DNA of 64,000 nucleotides from Dermacentor variabilis (lineage: Eukaryota; Arthropoda; Arachnida; Ixodida; Ixodidae): contig NC_134574.1 in the NCBI RefSeq assembly GCF_050947875.1, forward strand, positions 157,067,534 through 157,131,533, given 5' to 3'. The position numbers were made by a program, and so were the translations under genes. How positions within the stretch are numbered: position 1 is the first letter of the stretch; the number at the start of each line of letters is the position of its first letter. Positions 22,014 to 32,245 of the stretch are shown here, piece after piece. The notes beneath the pieces were generated by a model, which searched no databases, was not told the DNA's origin, and was given only the letters and a program-made list of their open reading frames with translations.

Positions 22014-23637
22014 GGAGTTATGGTAGGGTAAATTGTACATGTTTGTTTTAACGTAATATTTCAAAAACGCCTGCAGATATTCGCATCAAATCTCACGCGC
22101 TTACAAAAGATGCTTTTGAGTACAACACGAGACATGTTGTTTGTGTCTAGATAGTTTGCCTTTCCTGTGGCCCACTCCCGAAATTTCAGGTGTGTTTAAT
22201 TATTTGTGTACCTTCTCTCTGCAACCACGCACAGGAATGCGATGATATTACACAGCGTTATCCTAAATGCCCACAGGTTATATCTGAACTGAAGTGATAT
22301 CATACCCACTTTGGAGTTTGCACCCAAAAAATATATCTCTGCTTGCACACACCCAGAAGGGGGGTTTCTTGCAGTGTAAAATTTTCAGTGTTATCGTTCA
22401 CATAATCAGAGATTTTTTTAGTTCAGAGTATGTATGACTGGTTGTAGTACATGTGTAGAAAGTTTCACTGGACTGCTATAAATACCTTCTGAGGAAAGGT
22501 ACATTAAATTCGAAAAATTAATTAAAAATGCAATTTGAGAAAAATGAAGTTTTATGTTCGAATACTGCTTGGGGATACTCAGAATGCCCCAAGAGAATAC
22601 ATTTCACTGCTGACTTTCTTGGAGGTGTCTCCAGAACCCTTCTTAGTGTTCCTTTTTATCTGTCGTCCTTCCTTGCTCTTGGCAGAGTCATAGAATTCTG
22701 CCCTGTCAACACTCTCTTTGTCCATCCTGTCGAGGGCAATATTACAAAACAGACATGGAACAACTCCACGGGCCTCCAGAACAGCTTTTCCTGCAGAAGT
22801 ACCGTCATTGTAGTAGCCTTAAGCATTGTTGCTGTCTTCAATGCATAAGCACTGACAAAGTTTTCTTAGGGAAGCGGCACCAGATGAGTTGGTTGAGTGA
22901 CTCATTGGTGTTCTGTATTCGTCCATGAATACAGTTGCTCAGAAGACCGATTATCTTTGAAAGTTCGCTTTCTGCTCCATTTGCTGGACGATCGTGCCAT
23001 CTCCTGGACAAATAATGCGTTTGAAACTCGAAACAGAGACGACCATGACCACGTAAGCAAAACCAATGGTTTGACGTAATAGTTGTTTTCTACAAAGGAC
23101 TATTACGTCAAACTCTTGCTTCGAGTGGTTAACAAATTCGACTTCGCCCTGCCATCTGCTAGAGCCTGCTCAGCTCAGATGGTAGAGCGGCTACCCCAGA
23201 AAGGCGGTGGTCCCGGGTTCGAGCCCCGGACCACGACGAATTTTTCATCAAGTGCGATGCTTTTGTTTCGAGGAACCCGTATGGGATTCCTTTGTGGCAA
23301 TTTCTACGAGTGGGTGGATGGCTCATTTTTTTTTAATTGATATATGATTTTTAGTACAAATCATTTACTTGCCACGCACACACACAAGCAAAAGAAAAGA
23401 AGAACAAGCACGTCATAACAAAGAAAACCGCGAACAACAACCATAAACAAACCGGCCTACGCCCACCATTCTTAAACGCCAGGGCGCGCGGCACAGTTCG
23501 GCGCGACATTTGAACCGCTTTGAGCGGGTGCTCGAGGTCGCGCTTCCGCAGGTTTTTTCCTCATATACTGCAGTCACTTTTTCTCTGTCAAAGTTGCAAT
23601 TTCGATTTTTTAAGGGGGTTTACTCTCCCATACCCCC
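22014..23637. mobile_element. Non-autonomous TTAA-flanked DNA element
   Basis: TTAA lies at both borders (22010-22013 and 23638-23641). The ends are imperfect inverted repeats: GGAGTTATGGTAGGGTAAAT on the left and the reverse complement of the right end, GGGGGTATGGGAGAGTAAAC, agree at 15 of 20 positions. The right end also forms a hairpin with perfect TTAAGGGGGT/ACCCCCTTAA arms (23610-23619 and 23632-23641). No transposase frame is present; the longest internal frame is 106 codons (22528-22848) and unrecognised. A TTAA duplication suggests piggyBac or Kolobok-type transposition. The ends do not match a family that I can name with confidence. A perfect 15-bp inverted repeat (23069-23083 and 23099-23113) and a tRNA-like SINE lie inside. 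Confidence 0.75.
23160..23335 (+). mobile_element. tRNA-derived SINE inside the TTAA element
   Basis: A tRNA-like head shows a box A (gctcagatggtagagc, about 23173-23188) and a perfect box B (GGTTCGAGCCC, 23217-23227). T-arm CCGGG/CCCGG and D-arm GCTC/GAGC pair. The anticodon arm is imperfect, with a loop ccagaaa, and the acceptor stem does not pair well, so this is a SINE head and not a tRNA gene. The body runs on through ttcgaggaacccgtatggg to a poly-T near 23333. Confidence 0.65.
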
Positions 23638-23641
23638 TTAA

Positions 23642-25013
23642 GACTGAAGTATTTCCAAGTCAACTAAAGAAAGCAAAAATTATTCCAGTATTTAAAAAGG
23701 GTCACCGCTCCTACATTTCTAATTATTTCCCTATTGCTATTCTTCCTTTCTATAGCAAGGTTATCGAAAAATTTCTTGAAAGGCACTTAACCAAATACTT
23801 CTCAAAATTTAACATTCTTTCGCCAAATCAATTTAGCTTCAGGGTCGGATCTTTGGCTGACAGTCCTATACTTTCTTTCACGGATAAAATAAAAAGCGCT
23901 ATAGGTGGCAGTTTCTACGGAGGATCGGTTTTCATCAATCTATCCAAAGCAGTTGAATCCATAAAGTACGTGATCTCATTTGCTAAACTACGGGCGATAG
24001 GCGTCGATGGCCCAGCATTAGCACTTATAATACGTTACCTAGCAGATAGACAACAAGCTGTGTATTTCAGTTCCTCACTTTCTAATTTCAGAATAACTAA
24101 TAAAGGGGTCCCGCAGGGGTCTATACTTGACCCACTACTATTCCTGCTTTATATAAATTGTTTACCTGGTTGTTTATCAGAAATTGAGGCCTTCCTTTAC
24201 ACTGACGACACCACATTACTTGCAACCGATCGTTCAATACCTTCTCTGAGAACTAAGCTAAACATTGACCTGAAAAATATTTTAACGTGGCGCCAGCTTA
24301 AGTCGCTAAGAATAAATCTTATCAAAACGTATTTTATGCTTTTTCATTCGAATCATACGATACCAGAAATAATTCCCACTGTCATCCTAAACTCTCTTGA
24401 CATCAGTGCAGTTAATGAAATCTCATTGCTTGGTATAATTCCTGACTCAAACTTAAAATTTACGAAGCATATCGCCTATTTGAAGCGCAAAATTTCTCCC
24501 CGTATTAGAATTTTACTTAAAGGTAGGTATTATTTTAGCAAAGCGACATTGCTAACCTTGTATTATTATTTTATTCACAGCCATCTTACTTATTGCATTA
24601 CAGCGTGGGGTAACCCATATCCAACTCATATAGCACCACTAAAGCATTTGCAGAATCAAGCCATCCGGATATTGTCGTTCAGCTCATTCTACTGCAATGC
24701 TTCTGATATGCTTCTCAACCACAGAATACTTTCAGTAATTAACCTCGTTAAATATAATTTAGCCATAATGTTAATTAAAGTAACGCGTAATCCTGCCCCA
24801 GTAAATGTATTTTCTGAAGCTACCTTGGTTGACTTAAACCGCGCAATATTTGCAGCTAACAACAATTTCTTATTGCCACTAATACGTACTAATTACGGAA
24901 GACAATCTGGATATTTCGCTGCGTTATCTACTTGGAACAGCCTCCCACTAAATGTCAAGCACTTTGTCTTTGAGTTTCTTCAAGAAAACATAAATCGCTT
25001 TTCTACTAGATAG
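23642..25013 (+). pseudogene. LINE ORF2, second part (reverse transcriptase)
   Basis: The frame encodes the RT palm, fingers and thumb of a CR1-like LINE. AKIIPVFKKG lies at the start, then the region around SPNQFSF, GVPQGSILDPLLFLLYIN, the catalytic FLYTDDTTLL box at about 24192-24221, and WGNPYPTHIAPLKHLQN followed by WNSLPLNVKH near the C-terminus. The catalytic motif reads Y-T-D-D (24198-24209) rather than the usual Y-A-D-D. Both aspartates are kept. No stop occurs over 457 codons. The reported start codon upstream (23520) lies in the inserted element and is not genuine. Codon 23640-23642 uses the last two bases of the TTAA duplication. Confidence 0.85.
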
Positions 25014-25400
25014 CCAAAATAATCCCACATATCTAAGCTGTTCATTTCACTGCTGCTCATTTCCTTTTCGTTTTTCGTTTGTTTTAGGTTTCCTTTTTTT
25101 CTCATTTGTAGCCTTTATAAATATTTTTGGTTTGTTCTGTTGCGGAAGCCTCAAACTACTGTTTTAATTCTACGACTAGTTATTGACTTTATATTATTTT
25201 GCAGTTTGTACTACATTTACTTTGAATAATCTTCCACTTAGTGACTACTATATTGCATTCTTATGCTGTGTGTTTGCTCTAATGTGTCTATCTTCTGACA
25301 GGAGGTCCCCTTTCAGCCACGTGCTCTGGTACCTCCTTCTGTATATTTGTGTAAGCGTGTATATCTACTTATTGAAGAAATAAACTGAAACTGGAAACTG

Positions 25401-25784
25401 GAATTCTTTCGCACTCTTTTTGTTTGTAGACATCTGTTGCAATTTGTAGGGAATTAATATCTCTTACACGTATTGGACAGTACTGGCGGTTTTATCTTTG
25501 ATGCTGTACATTGTTCTCGCCCACGCACATATGTGCAACAGTGTAGTAAACTCAGCTGATCGCCCAGCCCGACTATTTGGCTTATTTCTGTGTGTGCCTG
25601 TCTTGTTGAATTTCGCCCTGCGAATGTGAATATGCGTGGCAGTAAGTGCTTAAACGTGCGGTAAGATGTACGTTTAATATATTTTGTGATATACCATCGT
25701 TAGAGGTTTCAAATTTCTGTTGGTAAAAGTACAATAATTTAGCATACGTTACAGTAGCCGATCAATAGCCGGACGAATATATCC
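25401..25784. other. Unannotated DNA
   Basis: No feature recognised between the LINE tail and the RTE fragment. Confidence 0.4.
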
Positions 25785-26440
25785 ACGCATGGGAGCAAGA
25801 TTTCGGGATCGCCAGTCAGCCTCTAGAGTATACGAAGGAATACGTCTACCTATAGGACAATTACTCACAGGGGATCCTGACCATGAAAAGAAAATTCACG
25901 GAAGAATTAAAATGGGTTAGAGTGCATACGGCAGACATTTTCAGATCATGACTAGAAGCTTAACATTATCCTTAAAAAGAAAGGTGTACAATCAATGCAT
26001 TCTACCGGTGCTGACATATGGGGCAGAAACTTGAAGGCTGACAAAGAAGCTTGAGAACAAGTTAAGGACCGCACAACGAGCGATGGAACGAAGAATGTTA
26101 GGCGTAACGTTAAGAGACCGGAAGAGAGCGGTGTGAGTCAGAGAGCAAATGGGGATAGCCGATTTTCTAATTGACAGTAACAGAAAGAAATGGAGCTGGG
26201 TAGGTCACGTAATGCGTAGGTTAGATAACCGATGGACCATTACGCTTACAGAATGGGCGCCAAGAGAAGGGAAGCACAGTCGAGGACGGCAGAAGACTAG
26301 GTGGGGCGATGAAATTCGCAGGCACTAGTTGGAATCAGTGGGCGCAGGACAGGGGTAATTGGAGATCGCACGGAGATGCCTTCGTGCTGCAGTGGAGATA
26401 AAATATGCTGATGGGGATGACAGTAGCACTGCATCTTAAA
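25785..26440 (+). pseudogene. RTE-clade LINE fragment (RT thumb and C-terminus)
   Basis: In one plus-strand frame the sequence reads EYVYL, then KRKVYNQCILPVLTYGAET, AQRAMERRMLGVTLRDRK, NRKKWSWVGHVMRR, DNRW and TEW.PRE. This is the typical end of RTE-type ORF2 (RTE/BovB-like). In-frame stops occur at 26032-26034 (TGA), 26134-26136 (TGA) and 26326-26328 (TAG). Two of these replace the conserved tryptophans of the ETW and WVR blocks. The catalytic core is absent. It is a dead 5'-truncated copy. Confidence 0.8.
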
Positions 26441-27029
26441 CATAACGAGGCTTCCTCCTCACACCGTGGCCACTCGGTTCCGATGTGCTATCATGGGAGC
26501 TGGTATGTCCCGGTGTGGGGCCACTGTATTGATTTCATTATACAATAGATGATCGCCTAGGGAAATGGTCTTTGAAATGATCAAAAAAAAATTACGTTTC
26601 AATTATCGCCAATATTGAACTCCAATAAAGTTCGACTGCGAAGACATAATTAGGTTTTAGGCCAAGCCACGTTCAACCAAGCTGAAACCTTTATATCGTG
26701 GCATTACCGTTATTTCGCCTCGGCATATCTAAGAAAATGGCATGAAACGTGGCGCTAGGTCTGCTTCATAGTAAACTTTATGGGGTTGTTCATCAGAACT
26801 ATATACGGGCTGACATTTAGGTGCTTGTTATCTGTGTAAGCGTATAGGAATGGCTCACACGGCAGATTACTCGACCGTGAAATAGGCAGTGCGCGAGACA
26901 GAACGTGGTCTATTCTCTCTTTTCTTTTCTTTTTTTGCTGTTAATGCTTAGCGTTATTTGCACTGCGACTATACTTCCCACCGTGACACTCCTACTATTA
27001 GACCCAACATCGCCACTGAAAGACAGCTG
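26441..27029. other. Unannotated DNA
   Basis: No feature recognised. Confidence 0.4.
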
Positions 27030-27830
27030 CAGCAGCGAAGGGCATAATTAGAGCGACGCAAAAGCTTAGGTCGCCGTCATACAGGGCGTTCACAGAGCGG
27101 CTCAGCCTCGGAAATCCGGGCCTCGATAGGCTTTGGCACCGCCATCGCTGGCAACTCGCGACGACCATTACGTTCGCCGGGAATAACGCGGCGGACGCGA
27201 AAACGCGGGAATCTCCCTGGCGCGACCGTCGTCGGTCTCCGGCCGTCTCCGCTTTCCCTCGGGGCTAATAAATTCCTCCTTATATCACATAATCTCTACC
27301 CGAACCCCCCTCTCGACGCGTCCCCAGTTCTCAGCATCACATTCGCCCAACCCGGGTTCTTTTCTCTGTTCCTCTTCGCGCTTCCAGCCAGAGTCCCGTC
27401 GAATCCCAACGCGGCGGGTCACGCGGTGAAGGTGGGGGAAGGTTAGCAAAAAGGGAAGTGACTCCCTCACGTCCTCTCGTTTCTCCCCTACATTAAAGCC
27501 TCGGACCCGCTCGGGAGAACGGTGAATGCGTCAGTCACAATGGAAGTGGAGGGGCCAGTATAGGGAAGCGGGTGGGGGGGGGGGGGGGGGGGTTGCGCTG
27601 GGTTGCCGAGGCGGGATGGTTCCTGCAGAGCGCGCCCGCTGGGGTCTTTTGCGCCTGACATGTGGGAGTGCTGACGACGCTCGATTGAATAGGAGCGGGC
27701 CCGCCCCACAGAGGGCGCTGTGTGAATCGTTGACAACCGACGGTGACGCCCTCTGTATCGGCGTCGAGTAGGGCGTGCGCGTGTAACGCGTGCAGCGTTA
27801 TTTGCGCGCTCGCGGTGTATTTAGTTGCGT
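27030..27830. promoter_or_regulatory. CpG-rich block with poly-G run
   Basis: CpG density is high from about 27060. A poly-G run lies at 27574-27592. It may be a promoter or CpG island. No gene start is identified, and the short frames on both strands are compositional. Confidence 0.2.
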
Positions 27831-28434
27831 GCACACACGGCCTGCAGATCACGCTCGCGGGCGCAAGTATGTATGCACAAATTCAAATGGACTGCCAGCG
27901 ATATATAGATACAGGAAAACGCAGCTAGATACGAAAATGGTGTGTGAGGGTGGGGGAGACAGCGCCAGTAATACGACTGGCGGTGAGTGTGAATTTGACG
28001 GCCCGTCATGTGCCTTCTCTGCTGCTTCGTCATGCATCCAAGGAAAGCGTGCGGACCCTTTGTATCCACGACAAAGTGAGACGTACACACTATAGAACCC
28101 TACGCAGATAAAACCCATGCGCGAGTCATACATTGTAGCTTGTGAACGCTACAGGAAATAAAATATAAGAACGAGCGAACGAAGCTGTGCTGCGTATAAG
28201 GAAATGAATCCGATTTTAAAGCGTTTTTTCAACTTACTCCGCGTTCTTCGTCCTAATGGAAGCCTACACGAGTGACTCTGCAACTAAGCACGACATGATT
28301 TTGAATGTGAGTGAGTTTATAGGTGACCCGCACTAGGTAAGAGTCTGGTTGAGTACCGCGGTGAATGAGAATTTGTGTTCCATTTGCGTCTGTCGAAGTA
28401 AATAAGACACACGCATGCGTCCAATAGTGTTTGT
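27831..28434. other. Unannotated DNA
   Basis: No feature recognised. Several short overlapping frames have chance-like composition. Confidence 0.4.
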
Positions 28435-28546
<112 letters not shown>

Positions 28547-28556
28547 AAGTGATAAA

Positions 28557-29040
28557 TGAAAGGTAGGGAGGTTAACCATGACTGAGCCCGGTTGGCTACC
28601 TTACACTGGGGAAAGGGAAAAGGGGACGGAAAGATTAAAAGAAGAAGAGAAAGTCCACTGGGGATATCGTTCAGTCACTCAGTCTGGATCACAGACGCTG
28701 GCTCAATCCTGTAGCTTTCAAATATCGCAGCAGCGCTATTGTGGCCTTTTGTAGCTGCGATATGTGAGGCCATGGTCCCAAGATCTTGTTCAAGGTGAAC
28801 GGTTTTCTATCTAACTGGTTGAGAGCTGCGCAGAGATCTTGTCTTTCATGTTCAAAAGATGGGCAGTAGCACAGTAGATGTTCTATAGTTTCCACGACAC
28901 CGCAGGCATTGCACTCGGTGCTACCAGCCATTCCAATCAAAAACGTATATAATTGACAAGAATGGCGCGACCTCGTAAACACCGCTCCTTGTGTTGAAAG
29001 ATACGACATTTATAGTACTTGGCAGCGTGCCGCCACCATT
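28557..29040 (-). mobile_element. I/R1-like LINE, 5'-truncated 3' end with zinc knuckle
   Basis: The minus strand encodes the last ~106 residues of ORF2 (29009-28689). These include the knuckle ECNACGVVETIEHLLCYCPSF (CxxC, His and Cys all kept), then DLCAALNQLDRKPFTLNKIL, GPWPH and LLRYLKATGLSQRL before the stop. The 3' UTR (28688-28557) contains the signature ggtagccaaccgggctcag and ggttaacctccc. The family is the same as the longer copy at 37.8-41.5 kb, whose knuckle is damaged. The 5' end lies near 29040. Confidence 0.85.
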
Positions 29041-29278
29041 TAGGTGGACAGTATTATATTATTATTCATGATAAAATGCATATCATGTAGCACATGGTAC
29101 ATGTAGCATCATGTGGCGCATGGAAATAGGGTGCAGAAGATTCCACCACTCTCAGTATTTGCATCGTACACATGCAAAATCCCGTACAAATTGTCCAGCT
29201 AGTTTTTAAAATCTTTCCTGATAGCGCACAGCATCGCAGTCCAACATGCGCGTCTTCCATAAACTCACAAACTATATA

Positions 29279-29467
29279 CACGCAAACCTCGTTATAACGA
29301 AGCAGGATATAACGAAATAATGAACACAACGAAGTAAATTAAGTTCTTGAAATCCCCATATACGATTCATAGTGACGTGCATGTAATAAAGGATATAACC
29401 AAGTAATGGACATACAACAAAGTAATCCTGGCTTTCACTTCAGCTTCGTTATAACGAGGTTTTATTG
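29279..29467. mobile_element. MITE with CCTCGTTATAACGAAG termini and TA target site
   Basis: Terminal inverted repeats AAACCTCGTTATAACGAAG (left, 29284-29302) and its complement (right, about 29442-29463) extend to the ends CA...TG. The dinucleotide TA flanks both sides (29277-29278 and 29468-29469), as in Tc1/mariner-type insertions. The 189-bp body is non-coding and repeats weak ataacgaa motifs. Confidence 0.8.
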
Positions 29468-31970
29468 TAGTTCGATTAGAAAAAGCAGATATTTAATGGC
29501 ACACAGTTCTCAAGGGGTCAAATAAAACGTCGAATGCTATGCTGATTCAACATAAAGGCTTTCTCCAGAGTCCTCAGTATACAGAACGTAGTGACTTTAT
29601 TAAAGCAATTCTACAGGTACGGTTACATTGCATGGACGACAATTCACAGAAGGCACAAAAATACTTTTTTATGCAAACAATGTTTAGCAAGTAACGTTTC
29701 GTTCTATAATTTAAAGAAAACTGTTTTTGTGCTACCACGGCTGAATTATTATTTCTCAAAGATTTTGCTCGAGCCAAATGATTGTTCACTTGAAGGACAG
29801 GTATGAACTCACAGCGTTTCAGCCAGAGTGTTATCACCTATTGTTTAGTTGCCCCTGAGGGGCTGATCGTTGCTACTCATTTAGGTGCAGAAAGTCTTGT
29901 AGTTGTTGGTGTTAAAAGGTGCTTTATAAGCCCAACATATATAGTGTTTTCTAGGTTAGCTGGCTGCCTGTGCAGTCCCCGCATACAATGTCACACCGTT
30001 AGTATAAGAGACAACATGTAAGCAAAATTTTGCGGATCCCACGCACTCTGGGAATCGACGTAAACGAAGTTCTGTATGCTGATTGCGTTGATAGACGATA
30101 ATTAGCAATGATGCTGGCGGCGAATGTGCAATTTCTTCAGCGTTTAGTCCAATACGAGAATGGCGAGTTTATGTTAAACGTCACCTTGCGTACACCATTG
30201 CTGTTTCTCTGGGTAGTCCACAGAACACACCGGGAGATGTGTTTGCTTCCGGCGTTGTTGTGCGTCATTGTTCATAATATTTAAGAGATGAACATTATCA
30301 CTGCCTCACGTGGCCCATATCGCATCGTGGCAGAAGTGTTAAACTTTAACTGAATTATGGGGCTGTGCGTAATTCCATCAATTATTATGAAATTCTGCGT
30401 ACGCGCGATCTGCAACACGTTTCGCTGTGCAGCGAAGACGCTCCTGTTCCGCGCGAAGCATCTTTCGGGCCTGGCTGTCCTCGAGGCCGAGTGCACGCTT
30501 TGGAGAAGTTTTGCTGGCCCGTGTTCACGTGCCCCTTCTGCATACGTGACCCGCACGCTATGGAGAGGCCAGTCCCAAGCGCTATCTTCAGGCTATGGAC
30601 GATTGTAATGTTCACACTGTCACAGCCCAGCACGCGACCTGCACAGCACAGCGCCTGCAATTTTGTCGAGTAGGAAAGCAAGCACAGCACGTACAGCACA
30701 GCAGTACTGCCTATGCATCCCGGCCCGCGGCGGCGGCAGGGATGCGCGGAGGCGGGCGCCATCTCGGGGCGTTGCGAGAAACTCAGCGGCGCGCGCGGCA
30801 AGACCACCGCAGCGCCCGGAGAATCGGGAGAAGAGGAAAAGAAAGCTCCGCTTTAAAAAGAAACAAAAAAGGACTCCTTAGTAGCACGATCTATTTCAAA
30901 TGCCAGTCGTAGGCTATTTCAGGATGAGCAGGTAGTCTGACAACATCAACGTGACGGTAAGAACAGACAGATGAAGGTAGAAAACTCGGAATTGAACTGC
31001 TATCGCATTAAGATGCGCGTATCATCCCCAGAAGAAACACGCAAGGGGCAGGTCTGGATGCCGCCGCATCGGGTGGCCTGTCTTGTCTGTCGGTTTACAG
31101 CACGGCCTGCCATCTTTCCTTCTATTTTGTACAATTTAAACCAGCTTACTTAACTTATATATTGCATTTCATCGAAAGAACAGGAGCAAGAAAACAATGT
31201 TTAGTGAATCAGCGAAAAAGGCAATGAATGTCCCTTCGCTATCTGTGCCTCGCACCAAATCAAATCCATGCGAAGAAACAGGAAAAGTACAAAAATCCAG
31301 TGCGTTTAAATATCGGAAAGCAAGACTGCAGAATGAATTAAGAAGAAATTTGAGAACAGTTATCACAGAAATTAGGATTTATATATGCAGTGGTATGTAG
31401 CGGAAACTAATCATAACTCATTGTATCCAAATCGCGCCAGCTTAGGGCGCGCAAACAGTGTTCTTGAGATTGTGTTTGCACGTTGTATGGAAAGCACAGT
31501 AATCAATGAGCAAGGGTCGCCGACCTCGGCGTTTCCTACCCAACCTCACCAGTGGATTGACGCAGTATAGGTCTACTCATGAGGTTACTAGGTCTATTTC
31601 GCGTAGTGGAGTCATTACCCTCATCTGCTTAGCGTACACATAGTCGCCTTGTTGATTTCTCTTAGCCTTAAGGACACGGCGCTTGTTCATACTCGTTTGG
31701 CGTTTTGGAGTGATTGCTCCCACGTTTTTAAAAAGAGATACCCAAGCAGAGCGATCGCAGACACGTATTTCGGAGACGTTGTTTTGTCGCCGTCGTAGTC
31801 GTTATTGTTGTTGTTGTCTTCGTTGTTGGTGGTGCTCCCTTTATCATATGGCACGTACCCTTGAGTAGGTGTAGACAAAGGTTTGCAACCTAAATATGAC
31901 TCCTTGCTTGCCATCAACTTAGTGGTCTGTACAACCTATGTTTAAATAATAATGATTATAAATACTGAAT
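29468..31970. other. Unannotated DNA with a short CpG-rich block
   Basis: No element is recognised. About 30400-30840 is CpG-rich, with cggcggcggc runs and a gggcgccatctcggg string (YY1-like core) near 30748, and could be promoter-associated. Three frames overlap there on both strands, so none is supported as coding. Confidence 0.35.
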
Positions 31971-31975
31971 CTTAC

Positions 31976-32151
31976 GCGAAAAGTGATAAGGCTTCTTCCG
32001 CCTGTAGCTAAGAACCATTTCCTGTTCTCCTTGTCTATATGTGAAACATATGATGTCTGGCTGCAGAAGAGGTCGGCGATCCCTAATCCACAGCTGAGAA
32101 CCATGAAAACGAAGTAATAGAGCAACCAAATTACAAAAGACTGCCGAAAGT
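31976..32151 (-). other. Candidate internal exon encoding a membrane segment
   Basis: A 108-codon minus-strand frame (32245-31919) is unusually hydrophobic and not low-complexity. Within it a T-rich tract ending in gttatag gives a good splice acceptor (AG at plus 32152-32153). GTAAGA at plus 31975-31970 gives a good donor. The bounded 176-nt exon would encode RQSFVIWLLYYFVFMVLSCG and further residues containing Cys, Lys and Arg. This would be one or two membrane helices of a larger transporter or receptor. I cannot name the family, and no partner exon is identified. Confidence 0.25.
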
Positions 32152-32245
32152 CTATAACAAAATAACAAAGCTCTAAGACAGCGAGTCCATAGATCACGCC
32201 GAAGACAGAAAAAAAAAAACCAGTAATGGTACAAAACCTACACAA

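Larger units (their letters stand above)
21340..25400 (+). mobile_element. CR1-like LINE split by a TTAA element
   Basis: The LINE spans the end of the endonuclease-RT linker, the RT and a 3' UTR that finishes in aataaactgaaactggaaac (near 25380-25400). It begins just after the (AAAT)n tail of another LINE, so it is 5'-truncated and lacks the endonuclease. A TAG at 21391-21393 interrupts the frame near its start. The coding region is divided at a TTAA site by the 1.6-kb element at 22014-23637. On either side of that insert the reading frame matches exactly. Confidence 0.85.

Noticed and set aside
23171..23245. Functional tRNA gene
   Set aside because: Boxes A and B are good, but the acceptor stem does not pair and a SINE body follows.
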